NCBI GenBank assembly: GCA_020809705.1
Contig: CP085829.1
Span: 5,146,001-5,210,000 of the forward strand
DNA from: Calonectria ilicicola
Taxonomy: Eukaryota; Ascomycota; Sordariomycetes; Hypocreales; Nectriaceae
DNA: 64,000 nt
Direction of reading: 5' to 3'
A model generated the notes under the pieces. That model saw only the letters and a program-made list of their open reading frames with translations, was not told the origin of the DNA and did no database searches. Below, piece by piece: positions 25,231 through 34,708 of this stretch. The first letter of the stretch is position 1. Each line of letters opens with the position of its first letter. Both the position numbers and the translations under genes were made by a program.

Positions 25231-27928
25231 TGGGGATAGGCAAATGTTGGAGATGGCGGGCGTCCATGTAGAGGTGCTTTTTGTTTTCTCGTGTTGGGAA
25301 TAGATGGATGGCGATAGGCAGACCAAGCTGTCACGAGCAACGGCGACATGAAAATTTTTATGGATCAGATGCAAGCTATTGTGACTGCGCAAGTGTGCGT
25401 GTTCGTGCGTGTACCAATGAGTAGGAAAGGGCATGGTGGGGTGAAGTGATTGATGCATCCATCCCATCCGTTTGCAGTTGCTTCCGAGAGGCTAGCTGTT
25501 GCATGCCAAAAGGCGGACGAGCTTACGTGGGACGTGAGGGTGGGAAAGAAGGTGGTCGTCGTCATGCATCCCAACAGGATCGTCATTTGCTAGGAAAGCA
25601 TGTGCGGTGTAGGCGTGGTGCAAGCCATCCGATTGAGAGATTGGGTTTTCGACCGATGACTCAAGCAGCAGTGATGATCACCAGGCGGGCATGCATATGA
25701 GTGGCCTGGCGATTTGGGGAGCTATCGAGGGGACTGACAAGAGGAGATGGGTGTTGGGCTGTAGGGAAAGGCTCCGAGACACGTCGGATCCGGACGAGGA
25801 GTTGGCCCGACTGAATAATAAGAAGTGGGCGGAGGAACTAAAGGGTTTCTGTTACAGGTTTAGGGGGGGGCATAAGGGTTGAAATGGATGAAATAGACGT
25901 CTTTGGGGAAGCTCAGAAGGTGATGACATGATGACAGGAGGAAAGGGGAAGGGGGGGCGTGTGATGAGCTGAGGAGATGGAGAGAGACGTGCGGACAGGA
26001 TTAAACAAGGTTGTGGGGGCGCAAACTGGGAAAAAGGCAAAAGGATGCGAGGCCACGCATGTGTCTTGTCTACATGAGAACGGCCACCGTTGCCCACAGA
26101 CGTGATAATACTCGTGGCTTCGGGTTTATCAGAAACCGCGAGCTCGCACATCAAAGGACGAATGGTTCGCGAGCCAGACGGACGAAACACAGACGAAATC
26201 GAGACCATTCAAAGGGGACCAGGCGGATGGACCGACGGTCTCGAATCCAGCAGGGGAGCTGGGAGCTAAGGAGGGTCCTCAGTGGATACGGGAGCTCAGC
26301 GATCCACCGTACTGGGTCTGCTCGCTGGGTCCCAGCGCACGCCGCCTTGTAAGGCCAGGGAAATTTCGTTTGCATGCTTAATTTTTTGAGATTGAGCTGC
26401 GAGCCAAGAGGAGGGACTCCATAGGGGGGAGAGAGGGAGGGAGCAGAGCCAAGAGGGCCAAGACTGGGGAAAAGATTATCAGTAGCCGTTGAAAGAGTAA
26501 AAGATGAAAGAAAAGAAAAACACGTGAGAATTCAATCTCCCGATTAGGATACCAAGTATATTCGTATACCCCAAAAAGTGTGCGCATTCTGATACGCATA
26601 TTACCCACCATCACCAAGGTCCCTTCTCTTACTCTTTTTCTCACTCTCACACCTCCCCGCTACCCCCAATTCGGAGTTTGCTGCTGTTGCACAATTCAGC
26701 CAGCACAAGCCAAATCCTAAAACATGACTCTGGTGGTCCCCCCGGCTCCGATTTTTGACTCACCTCAAGCCCCAAGCCCATGGGCTCATCAAAAAACAAA
26801 ACCAATACAGGAGCAAGAGTCAGCCCGTCGCAGCCCTTGATTGGGCGCCACCCGCACGCCCCTTCTCGGACGTCGGACGTCGGCATTGTAAGAAGTCCGC
26901 AGCCCATCTGTGAGGGAACCTCGTCCCATTGTGGTTACACGCACCAAAGCTCGTGAATGGACCAGAGGCATGTCAGCGCTCTTCCCTGGCAACCCGCCCC
27001 GGTAAGAGCCATCTCTGGCAGCAGCCGACAATTTTTTTGAGGCGTCGAGATCCACGGATCTTACCAAATCAGAACGTGCATGCCGCCGTGCTATCCACAT
27101 CACATCACTCACTCCCACACGCTCGCTCACTCTCCTTGTTGTGGTTGTTAGTGGTTGCGGAGTTAAGGGGGGCGTCCGTCCAGTCCAGTCCACCATCTCC
27201 GCCGTCCATATCAATCTCTCAGCTATTTTTTTTCTTTCAGTGGAACAAAAAGAAGTGCGAGGTGCGAAAAATGACCGGACCAAACGCGGACCAAATCCAG
27301 GCCCGGCTCTCGCCTGCGCCGCTAGTTGCAGCCATCCCCAATTGGCCTTTCTCCCGGTTCCCTTGTTCTTCTGACGGGGGCCACTAACGTGCGGGAGGCG
27401 GACCTGTTTGATTTCCGGCGTGCGCGTGTGTGAGATTTGGTGGCCTACTCTAATTTTCCTTGCCTTGCGTGTTAGTCTCCCATGTCCCCATTCAATCTTG
27501 GTATTTAACTAGACCACCATCCATCCGTTCACGTGGATACTTGATCTGCCAGACGCCACCCCCGATCCATCCTCTCCCACCCTCGTCTGCTTCATCAGGG
27601 CTTCACTTGGGGCATCTCTAGTTTTCGTTTTATTTTAGAGACGTCCTTTTCTCTCCGAGAAACTTAGACTAGACCACCCCACCACTCCTCTCACTCTCTG
27701 TCCCGCACACTCCCATCCACCAGACTCAACCGGGCGTCACTTTCAGCTTAAACTAGCGTCGTCACTGGGCTTTGTATTTTTGTTTTGTTGTTTTCTGCCT
27801 GGCACTTTATAAGACCGGCTCCTAGTCCCCTTTAAACAGTCGCCACCTACCTGGTTCCTTCACACACTCACACGTGTATACAACCCAAGGACACAACATC
27901 ACGGCAACACACACACACCTCACCCCCA
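25231..27928. other. TRAPPC11 3' flank and MFS promoter/leader, no gene seen
   Basis: This 2.7 kb stretch lies between two + strand genes. The left part (25231 to about 26900) is G/A-rich on the + strand and holds only short overlapping frames. From about 27440 to 27928 it becomes C/T-rich, as expected for the exporter leader, and contains a TATA-like element at 27808-27812. Confidence 0.5.
27808..27812 (+). promoter_or_regulatory. TATA-like element of the MFS gene
   Basis: TATAA in the context CACTTTATAAGACC lies about 117 bases before the MFS start codon, followed by a C/A-rich leader. This suggests a regulated, strong promoter. Inference only. Confidence 0.4.
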
Positions 27929-29881
27929 ATGGCCACAGCCTCTGAGGAGAAGCGCATCGAGCGCTTGTCCGCTGATGAAAAGACAGAAGTCGGCTCCGGC
28001 ATCCTAGACACATCGGCAGACAACAACAAGTCCAATCCGGAAACCAACAGCAATGACGACACTCAGGACGAAGATGCGCCCCAGTACCCTGGCGCTGCCA
28101 AGCTCACCCTGATTCTCTTCTCGCTCTGCCTCGCCATCTTCCTGGTCGCCCTCGATCAGACAATCATTGCCCCTGCCCTAGGTGCCATCACGGCTCAGTT
28201 TAACAGTGTCAAGGACATTGTAAGTCGACTTGTGAGACAATGATCAGCTTTGAACAGCCACTAACACAACCACCAATAGGGTTGGTATGGTTCATCTTAC
28301 TTGCTCACCACAACGGCTCTCCAGCCAATGTACGGTGCTATTTACAAGTACTTCAATGTCAAGTATGCCTATCTCATTGCCGTCTTCATCTTCGAGATTG
28401 GCAGTCTTCTCTCCGCCGTAGCCCCCAGCTCGACTGCCTTCATTATCGGTCGTGCTATTGCTGGTGTATGAATCCCCCTGATTCCCCAAATACACATACA
28501 CTGTTCCTGACTTGCATTTACAGATTGGTACGGCTGGTCTCTTCTCCGGATCCATCGTCATTCTCTCCCTGATCAGTATGTAACCCTGGCCAGCTCATAC
28601 TTCTTCAAACTCCTTGCTAACCCTTTTTCCAGTGCCTCTTGAGAAGCGTCCCCTTGCTTTTGGTCTCGTCGGTGGAATGTGGGGTATTGCCAGTGTCGCC
28701 GGTCCTCTTCTTGGAGGCGTCTTTACTGATCACGCTACCTGGCGCTGGTGCTTCTACATCAACCTACCCATCGGTGGTCTAGCCATGCTCATCGTCTTCT
28801 TCTTCGTCCAAGTGAACCGCAACAACGCCGCCACCAAGGCCATGTCCTTCCTGGACCGCATCAAGAAGCTCGATCTTGCTGGTGCCGCCATCTTCATCCC
28901 CGCCATCGTCTGCCTTATTCTCGCACTTCAGTGGGGCGGTGCTGAGTACCCCTGGAATAGCTCGCGCATCATCGGTCTCTTCGTCGGCTTCGCTCTCATG
29001 ATCATCATCTTCATCGGTGTTCAGATCTGGCAGGGTGATCAGGGCACTCTTCCCCCCCGTCTGTTCAAGAACCGCAACGTCCTGCCTGCCATGTTCTTCT
29101 CCATGTTCTTCGGTGCTTCCTTCTTCCCCCTGATCTACTATCTTTGTAAGTTTGGTGTTGTCCCATTTGGTGTATTGTGTCAGCAGCTAACACCTATACT
29201 ACAGCTCTCTACTTCCAGGCCATCCAGGGTGTCAGTGCTGTCCAGGCCGGTATTAAGATTCTCCCCCTGCTTCTGTCCACTGTCCTCTGCTCCATCGTTG
29301 CCGGTGGCATCATCACCGCCGTTGGCTACTACAGCGTTGTCGTCATCCCCTGTATGATTCTCAACGCTGTCGGCTGCGGTATGATCTCGACTCTCGATGT
29401 TGACTCTCCCATGCGAGAGTGGTTTGGTTACCAAGTCATTGCCGGTCTCGGTATCGGTGCAGGCTTCCAGATCGGTGTGCTCGTTGTCCAGACCGTTCTT
29501 CCTCAGGACTGGGTTCCTGTTGGCACAGCTTGTGTTCAGTTCTTCCAGGCCTTCGGCGGGGCCATCTTCGTCGCCGTCGCCCAGACTGTTTTCCAGAACG
29601 GTCTCATCGACTACCTGGACAAGCACGACACAGGCCTGGACCCCCGCATCTTCATCAACACTGGCGCTTCCGAGGTGAAGAAGGTTCTGAAGGAGATGCA
29701 TCGCGAAGACGCCTTGAACACCGTTCTTAAGGCTTACATGTCTGGTCTCCGAAACACCTTCTACATTACCCTGGCCTGCGCTTGCGGCGCTTTCGTTGCC
29801 TGCCTGTTCCTGCAGTGGAAGTCTGTTAAGAAGGACGCTGACGGCAACGACAAGAAGGCTGAGCCCGCCATTGCCGTTTAA
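27929..29881 (+). CDS. MFS drug:H+ antiporter-type exporter, 14-TM DHA2 family
   Basis: Five exons (27929-28219, 28280-28465, 28524-28575, 28633-29145, 29205-29881) encode about 572 residues. The first 55 residues are hydrophilic and acidic; membrane helices start at TLILFSLCLAIFLVALDQTI. The WRWCFYINLPIGG segment is a hallmark of the 14-helix DHA2 exporters, and the pattern of hydrophobic blocks fits about 14 helices. Such pumps at the plasma membrane export drugs or fungal metabolites (relatives serve aflatoxin, HC-toxin and azole export). The neighbours are not biosynthetic genes, so a metabolite partner is not indicated. Codon use is strongly biased to C-ending codons, suggesting high expression. 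The substrate is unknown. Confidence 0.92.
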
Positions 29882-30120
29882 AAGGGCTGGCAATGGTATC
29901 GTTTTGAGAAAGGGAGGGGAAAACATCATAAGAGGCGTTTGTTTTAGAGGATACCCGGAAACTCTCCACTATACATGGCATTTCGATTCAAAGTGCCCTC
30001 TATGGCTGAGGATGGATTAAACCCTGTTAATAAAGCCACTATGCTATATATTAACATAAGAAAGGGCCATTTGGACAAAAGTCTGGATAGAATAATAGTT
30101 GCTTTTTGATTTTAATATAT

Positions 30121-30225
30121 AATACTGCCAGATTTATCTACTTTATTCTATCTATTTCAATATTGCATTGGCCGTGCCTCTATGTACACCAGACAAAGAT
30201 CGTGGAGAGTAGCTTTTTGTCTCTG
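30121..30225 (+). repeat. Direct repeat, copy 1
   Basis: About 105 bases that recur at 30697-30801 in the same orientation with roughly ten differences, mostly transitions. A shared stretch is CTATCTATTTCAATATTGCA. It lies just outside the left inverted-repeat arm. Confidence 0.75.
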
Positions 30226-30238
30226 TTAAAGAGGGTTT

Positions 30239-30433
30239 ATAAATTATCGAAATTGCCGCTTGAAGATGCTAAATAAGGGAAAATGTAGATGATTTTAGGC
30301 TGCTAAGTTCTAGTGATAAAATATATTTTGCTATTTTATAGTATCTTTGCTTTAGAACTTAGCTATTTTAAATATTGGTTTGATAGCTAAAAATAAATGA
30401 ATGACTAGATAAACAAATAATGATAAAATAAAT
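30239..30433 (-). repeat. Inverted repeat, left arm, with a relic of an HNH-family gene
   Basis: The reverse complement of this arm matches 32424-32622 over about 195 bases with one short gap, and nearly all mismatches are transitions. The part at 30239-30286, read on the minus strand, matches the HNH-gene fragment of the right arm, including GCATCTTCAAGCGGC. The rest is A/T-rich, including TTGATAGCTAAAAATAAAT. Confidence 0.75.
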
Positions 30434-30696
30434 AATAATAAAATTTGGCGGATGCGTCGTTCGAATGACATCGTGTTCAAGGAGGTGAAGGATGTGTGTT
30501 GGGATTCACCGTCTTGGCAAGGGAAGCCATCTTAAGTGCGGCTATATAAGTTTTCATGAGGGTATCAAGGTTGTGTTGTACAGATGATTAAGTTGATTGT
30601 GTCTTGGTCGGGCGAATCATATATGGCCAAACTTAGCTGTATCTGCTACCGTTGTGACTTTGGAGCTCCCTCTTGGTCGAGCTCATGATTTACCAA

Positions 30697-30801
30697 AATA
30701 TTGCCAGATTTACCTACCATGTTCTATCTATTTCAATATTGCATTGGCCGTGCTTTTATGCACACCAGACAAAGGTCGTGGAGAGCAGCTTTTTGTCTTC
30801 G
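30697..30801 (+). repeat. Direct repeat, copy 2
   Basis: Second copy of the 105-base unit at 30121-30225. It lies inside the region bounded by the inverted repeats and keeps more G/C than copy 1. Confidence 0.75.
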
Positions 30802-30924
30802 GCTCAATTGATCTGGGCAGAAAATGGTACTACCAGGGACTGGAACCTGGAACTAGTTGTCTGAAGCTGGAGTCATGGGCCAAGTCTGTCTGTCTATCTT
30901 GATGCCAGGCCCACAAAACTGGCA

Positions 30925-30964
30925 GCGTTTACCAGTGTTTGCCAGTGTTTGCTAATGTTTGCCA
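30925..30964 (+). repeat. 10-base minisatellite, four units
   Basis: Four 10-base units, GCGTTTACCA, GTGTTTGCCA, GTGTTTGCTA and ATGTTTGCCA, run in tandem about 135 bases before the HNH start codon. It may lie in the promoter or leader of that gene. Confidence 0.75.
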
Positions 30965-31099
30965 GTGACAATAGGGTTACCAGTTTCCGCACCAACCTAA
31001 ATAATGGACTAATTTATAAACGATTGCTGGCTTTGCCTCATTCACAAACTCGTATTCTCTTACCTTCATCACTCTCGTTTCTTTCGTGGCAACCTCAAG

Positions 31100-32388
31100 A
31101 TGACGTCCGATCCGCCCATGTCGCGCCAACAGTGCCTGGCACAGCTTAACACTCTACTCCATACCGAAGAGTTGAGAAACCTAGTGAAGTTGGCAAGAAA
31201 TAAAAGGCCAGCCGTCACCAGAATCCTCCGTGATGTTTTTCCCGAAGAAGAGCCAACGGGACCGTACATCACTTACAGACAAGAGCGGGAGCGTCACGTT
31301 AGAGAGCTTCGAAGACTCACCCAGGACCCTCGATGTTTTGATTGGAACTCGACTGCTCTGGGTGTCATTATGACAATGGAAATTGAAAAACTGAGGGAAT
31401 GGATGCGGCAAGTTCGCACAGCCAGTGATCCTGTCGTGGTGATTTGGACAGTGAAAGACATTCTTTGTAGTAAGGGACCCAGTGTAATATATCAATGTAT
31501 GCTCAGCTTTCCCCTATTAATGGACTAGCCACCATCATTATACCTTATACTAATATTCCTTTAGTCCTTGAGAAAGGAGAACAATCCCCTGAAACGCCTC
31601 GCTCGCACTCCAGAACTCCAACACCATCTGGCTTCCCATCGGGTACCTGGACGCCATCAATTTCAGAGATGTCAATGAATTTGTCAGCCCCGGCCAGTCC
31701 TGCTACTCCAGGAAGGAGAAGCGCGTCGGCCAAAAAGAAGGTTTGTCACCAGTTTATTTATTTACTGTCGGATTATCTGGCTAACCTATGGTTCCAGTGT
31801 TTGGAACGAGACGGCGGAAAATGCGTCATCACTGGGACTGAGCAGCCTGAAGTCGCCTATATCTTCCCTTTTTCAGCATCTCAAAGTGGCGATTTTGACA
31901 ATTTGTATTGGCTTCTAAGATGCATGGCAGGACCACAACGCGCCGAAGAGTTGGTGCAGATGGTCTCAGATCGAAATCGTTCCGAACACCCCAAAAACCT
32001 TATTGCTAAGAATCGCCAGCTCCATCATTGGTGGACTCGTGCTATGTATGGATTAAAGCCTCTGCCCTCTGCAAATCCGAATGAGAGACGTGTCCAATTC
32101 CATTGGATGAAGCCCTCGTCTTTCTCAAAAACCGAACTGGTCCTTGGGGATGACTTTATGCAACGGGCTGGCCTCGATACTGATACCTGGGGCGATAATA
32201 AGTATGCCCATCGCAAAAGTGGCTTGCCACTCGAAACTGGTCAAGTTTTTGTGATCAAGGCCGATGACCCAGAAGACCTTCCGGACGATGATTTCTTGAA
32301 GCTGCAATGGGATCTGGTGCGAATCGCAGCCATAGCTGGTGGTGGAGAAGCCTCTGATGACTATTTTTCTCCACCATTTCTTGACTAA
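31100..32388 (+). CDS. HNH-nuclease-family protein, possibly inactive (His to Tyr)
   Basis: Three exons (31100-31469, 31565-31740, 31798-32388) encode about 378 residues. The N-terminal half is helical and charged, followed by a Ser/Pro-rich linker. The third exon holds the HNH_2-like core seen in large fungal families: CLERDGGKCVITGTEQPEVA, then YIFPF, then the distal part PKNLIAKNRQLHHWWTRAMYG. The first motif normally reads EVAHIFPF; here Tyr replaces the first His, so metal-dependent cleavage is doubtful. The frame is open and splice sites are normal (branch site GCTAACC before exon 3), so it may be expressed. It sits between inverted repeats that carry fragments of the same family. The function of these fungal HNH proteins is not established. 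Confidence 0.7.
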
Positions 32389-32423
32389 TGTATAAATAAA
32401 TGACTAAATAAAGAATTAGGATA

Positions 32424-32622
32424 ATTTATTTTATCATTATTTATTTATCTAGTTATTTATTTATTTTTAGCTATCAAACTAATATTTGGAGTAGTTGAGT
32501 TTTAAGGTAAAGATACCATAAAATCGCGGAATATGTTTTATTGCAGGGACTTAGCGGCCTGAAGGAAGTTGCTCGCATTTTCCCTTATTTAGCATCTTCA
32601 AGCGGCGATTTTGATAATTTAT
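32424..32622 (+). repeat. Inverted repeat, right arm
   Basis: Pairs with 30239-30433. It begins 36 bases after the HNH stop codon with AT-rich DNA (TTAGCTATCAAACTAATATT) and ends with an HNH-gene fragment. Together the arms bound about 2.38 kb. Confidence 0.75.
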
Positions 32623-32627
32623 CACCC
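32545..32627 (+). pseudogene. Fragment of a second HNH-family gene
   Basis: The segment reads EVARIFPYLASSSGDFDNL, matching EVAYIFPFSASQSGDFDNL of the neighbouring gene (DNA at about 31847-31905). Upstream the frame holds a TAG where the gene has a sense codon, and an insertion of about three bases. Only this short block is recognisable; beyond 32627 similarity is lost. It is part of the right inverted-repeat arm. Confidence 0.7.
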
Positions 32628-33129
32628 CTTCCTAACGGAGACTCCAAAACGACGAACCAACCCATCACTCTCTCCTCAAAGGACCGCTCAAGTCATACCC
32701 GATCCGTCACAACAGAAATCCCCATCGTTCTCTAAGCCCAGGACTTCATCGGCTCCTCTTATCCAAGGGTTGTCTGGTATGACTATTGGGCAGATCCCCA
32801 AGCTCCGCAAGCATCCCCTCCGCAGAACTCTACGACGAAAGAGAAAGTGTTCGAATAATTGGTCATAATAACGGGATTGCAGTAAACCTCGCTCTCAGGC
32901 GCATTAAAGAATTCACCCGGCCAATCTGACTCGCGGGCGCCTTACATTAAGCCTGAAGATAAGCTGCAATCGATATCATGTTGTTTAAAAAAAAAGGCAT
33001 AGGAGCATAATCTTTCAAGGGGTATATTGTACATGATGATACAGACCTCGACGTTGTGGTTGCAATGCAAAGTCCACAGCAGTTGCGTATTGTAACAGCA
33101 TTAATTTAGGTCGTCTTCACTGAGTATCT

Positions 33130-34152
33130 TCACTGAGTATCGTCTGGTGGTCTATCCCAGGATTTGCGTGCCCTTTTCTTCTTTGAGACGGAATCGCCTC
33201 CCACAAACCGGAGAACCCAGTCCTTGACGTTTCTCGTCTTTTCTACCTGGGGCAGTGTGTTTCTTTTCTTCATCAGGTCTCTGCCCGAGTAATGACCTGA
33301 ACCGTCTCGCCTCCAGAGAAGATCCACCTTGGTCATATTTCTACGCAGACTCTGCCCGTAGACCTTGCCTTGGAAGACGTGAAGCGCCACATTCTGTACC
33401 AGCACCACGTCCTGCCGCCTCAAGCTATGCACGTGAATCGATTCGGGTGCATTGTCCTTGGGGAGCCAAAAGGTCACAGCAAAGCCGGACTTGGTTTCGT
33501 CACCGACCAGGATCTCGACGAGAGAGAGGGTCGTGCCCCATCTAGTGGTGATGGTTCTTGGCTGCGCTATGGAGATGATGCCGACTATGAGATTAAGTGT
33601 CAGGGTTTGGGGGTTGAGGGAGAGGATTTGGCGGGCTGGGGGAATGTCCTTTAGGTTTGAGAGATTGGACACTGTTGGTGCTGATGGTCCTGATTTGTTC
33701 ATCAAGGACGTGTCCATTAGAGAGGTGTCCATCATGGACGTCTCATCAAAGCTATCGAGTTCTGATGATGGAACGGGGTTGTGCACGGCAAGTGTGTGGT
33801 CACAGAATTCAGATAAAACATCGAGACCAGTTTCACTTTCGAATGACTCTCCATTGCTTGTGAAGGAGACATCAGCAGTAGTGAAGAAGTCTGCTTTGTG
33901 GGGTAGTGAACAATCGGAGATGTCATGAGCCTGGTTGAAGCTGGCATGTAGAGGTTGCTTTTGAAGCGATAATGATCGCCAAGATATTTGAGACGATGCT
34001 TTCTGAGGTTGTGTCTGCGGCGACTTCCCTTTGTCTATTCCTATGCCCAGGAATTCTGAAAATTTGTCATCGATTGTGTTTAACGTGCATGATTCTATGG
34101 TTATGGAGGAGGCAGAGGGGGCGCCAGCAAAGAGGATGAGGTTGCTGGCCAT
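33130..34152 (-). CDS. Uncharacterised protein with a possible OB-fold domain
   Basis: A single exon encodes 340 residues starting MASNLILFAGAPSASS. The first 170 residues are polar, with a Met/Asp/Thr repeat (MMDTSLMDTSLMN). The C-terminal half has a beta-rich block: LNLIVGIISIAQPRTITTRW, then TLSLVEILVGDETKSGFAVT, FWLP and later DVVLVQNVALHVFQGKVYG. The order suits the OB fold of single-strand DNA or RNA binding proteins (beta strands, a central GDETKSG turn). The tail is basic (SKKKRARKSWDR), suggesting nuclear location. I do not recognise a named family; a DNA-repair or telomere-type OB protein is possible but unproven. It is divergent from the LPX1-like hydrolase. Confidence 0.65.
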   Translation of the reverse strand: MASNLILFAGAPSASSITIESCTLNTIDDKFSEFLGIGIDKGKSPQTQPQKASSQISWRSLSLQKQPLHASFNQAHDISDCSLPHKADFFTTADVSFTSNGESFESETGLDVLSEFCDHTLAVHNPVPSSELDSFDETSMMDTSLMDTSLMNKSGPSAPTVSNLSNLKDIPPARQILSLNPQTLTLNLIVGIISIAQPRTITTRWGTTLSLVEILVGDETKSGFAVTFWLPKDNAPESIHVHSLRRQDVVLVQNVALHVFQGKVYGQSLRRNMTKVDLLWRRDGSGHYSGRDLMKKRNTLPQVEKTRNVKDWVLRFVGGDSVSKKKRARKSWDRPPDDTQ

Positions 34153-34708
34153 GATGACGGTGGTTTTTTAGCTGTAGGGTAGCGAGAGATGGAGAGAGCA
34201 GGCTAGGCCAAGAATCACATGGTGGTGGGGAGGAACGGGCAGGGACGTGTGCGGGATGCCGTGTCTGTGCCTGTGTTTTGCCGCGAGTGTGTGTTTGCTG
34301 AGTGTGAGTGTGAGTGTGAGGTGAGTGCAAATGATTCGCGTATAGGCAAGCAGGCAAACGCGGTCATGAACCGAACCGCACAAAGTTAGTTCCGTGCTCA
34401 AAAGCCGAGGCAGGCAAATGTCACCCCCACAACCGCCCCACTATGCCTCCCTTGGTTCCCCAGAGTCGATCCACTCACGTCTGCGACATCGTGCCGAGGC
34501 GAATTGAACCTCAGCCTTAATCAACACCACGTTCCGTTTGTTTTCCGTTTCTCATCGCCATCATCATTACACGCATCGCATTTTGATATTTAAAACTCTT
34601 GACATATACCCAAGTAGACTAGAATACTACCTCAACAACAACAACCCCATAGAGCCACACCCCTTATTATTATTATTATTATTCTACCTCTAGACGTATT
34701 TGTCTGCC
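34153..34708. other. Divergent promoter region with simple repeats
   Basis: This 556-base region lies between the OB-fold gene (-) and the hydrolase (+). It contains a short GTGTGA-type repeat near 34301-34326 and a (TTA)n tract at 34664-34683 in the hydrolase leader. No gene is seen. Confidence 0.5.

Larger units (their letters stand above)
29882..31099. other. AT-rich, repeat-bearing flank of the HNH locus
   Basis: After the MFS stop codon, DNA becomes AT-rich from about 30000. It holds copy 1 of a 105-base direct repeat (30121-30225), the left arm of an inverted repeat (30239-30433), copy 2 of the direct repeat (30697-30801) and a 10-base minisatellite (30925-30964). No intact gene is seen; base composition is unlike the flanking housekeeping DNA. 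Confidence 0.6.
32389..33129. other. Right flank of the HNH locus
   Basis: It contains the right inverted-repeat arm and HNH fragment (to about 32627), then DNA of mixed composition without a convincing gene. The frame at 32611-32868 is Ser/Pro/Arg-rich and may be further decayed coding sequence. A 13-base tandem duplication (CTTCACTGAGTAT) lies at 33115-33140 and covers the stop codon of the next gene. Confidence 0.5.

Noticed and set aside
29180..29929. 249-residue minus-strand frame
   Set aside because: Antisense to the last exon of the MFS gene; shadow of C-ending codons.
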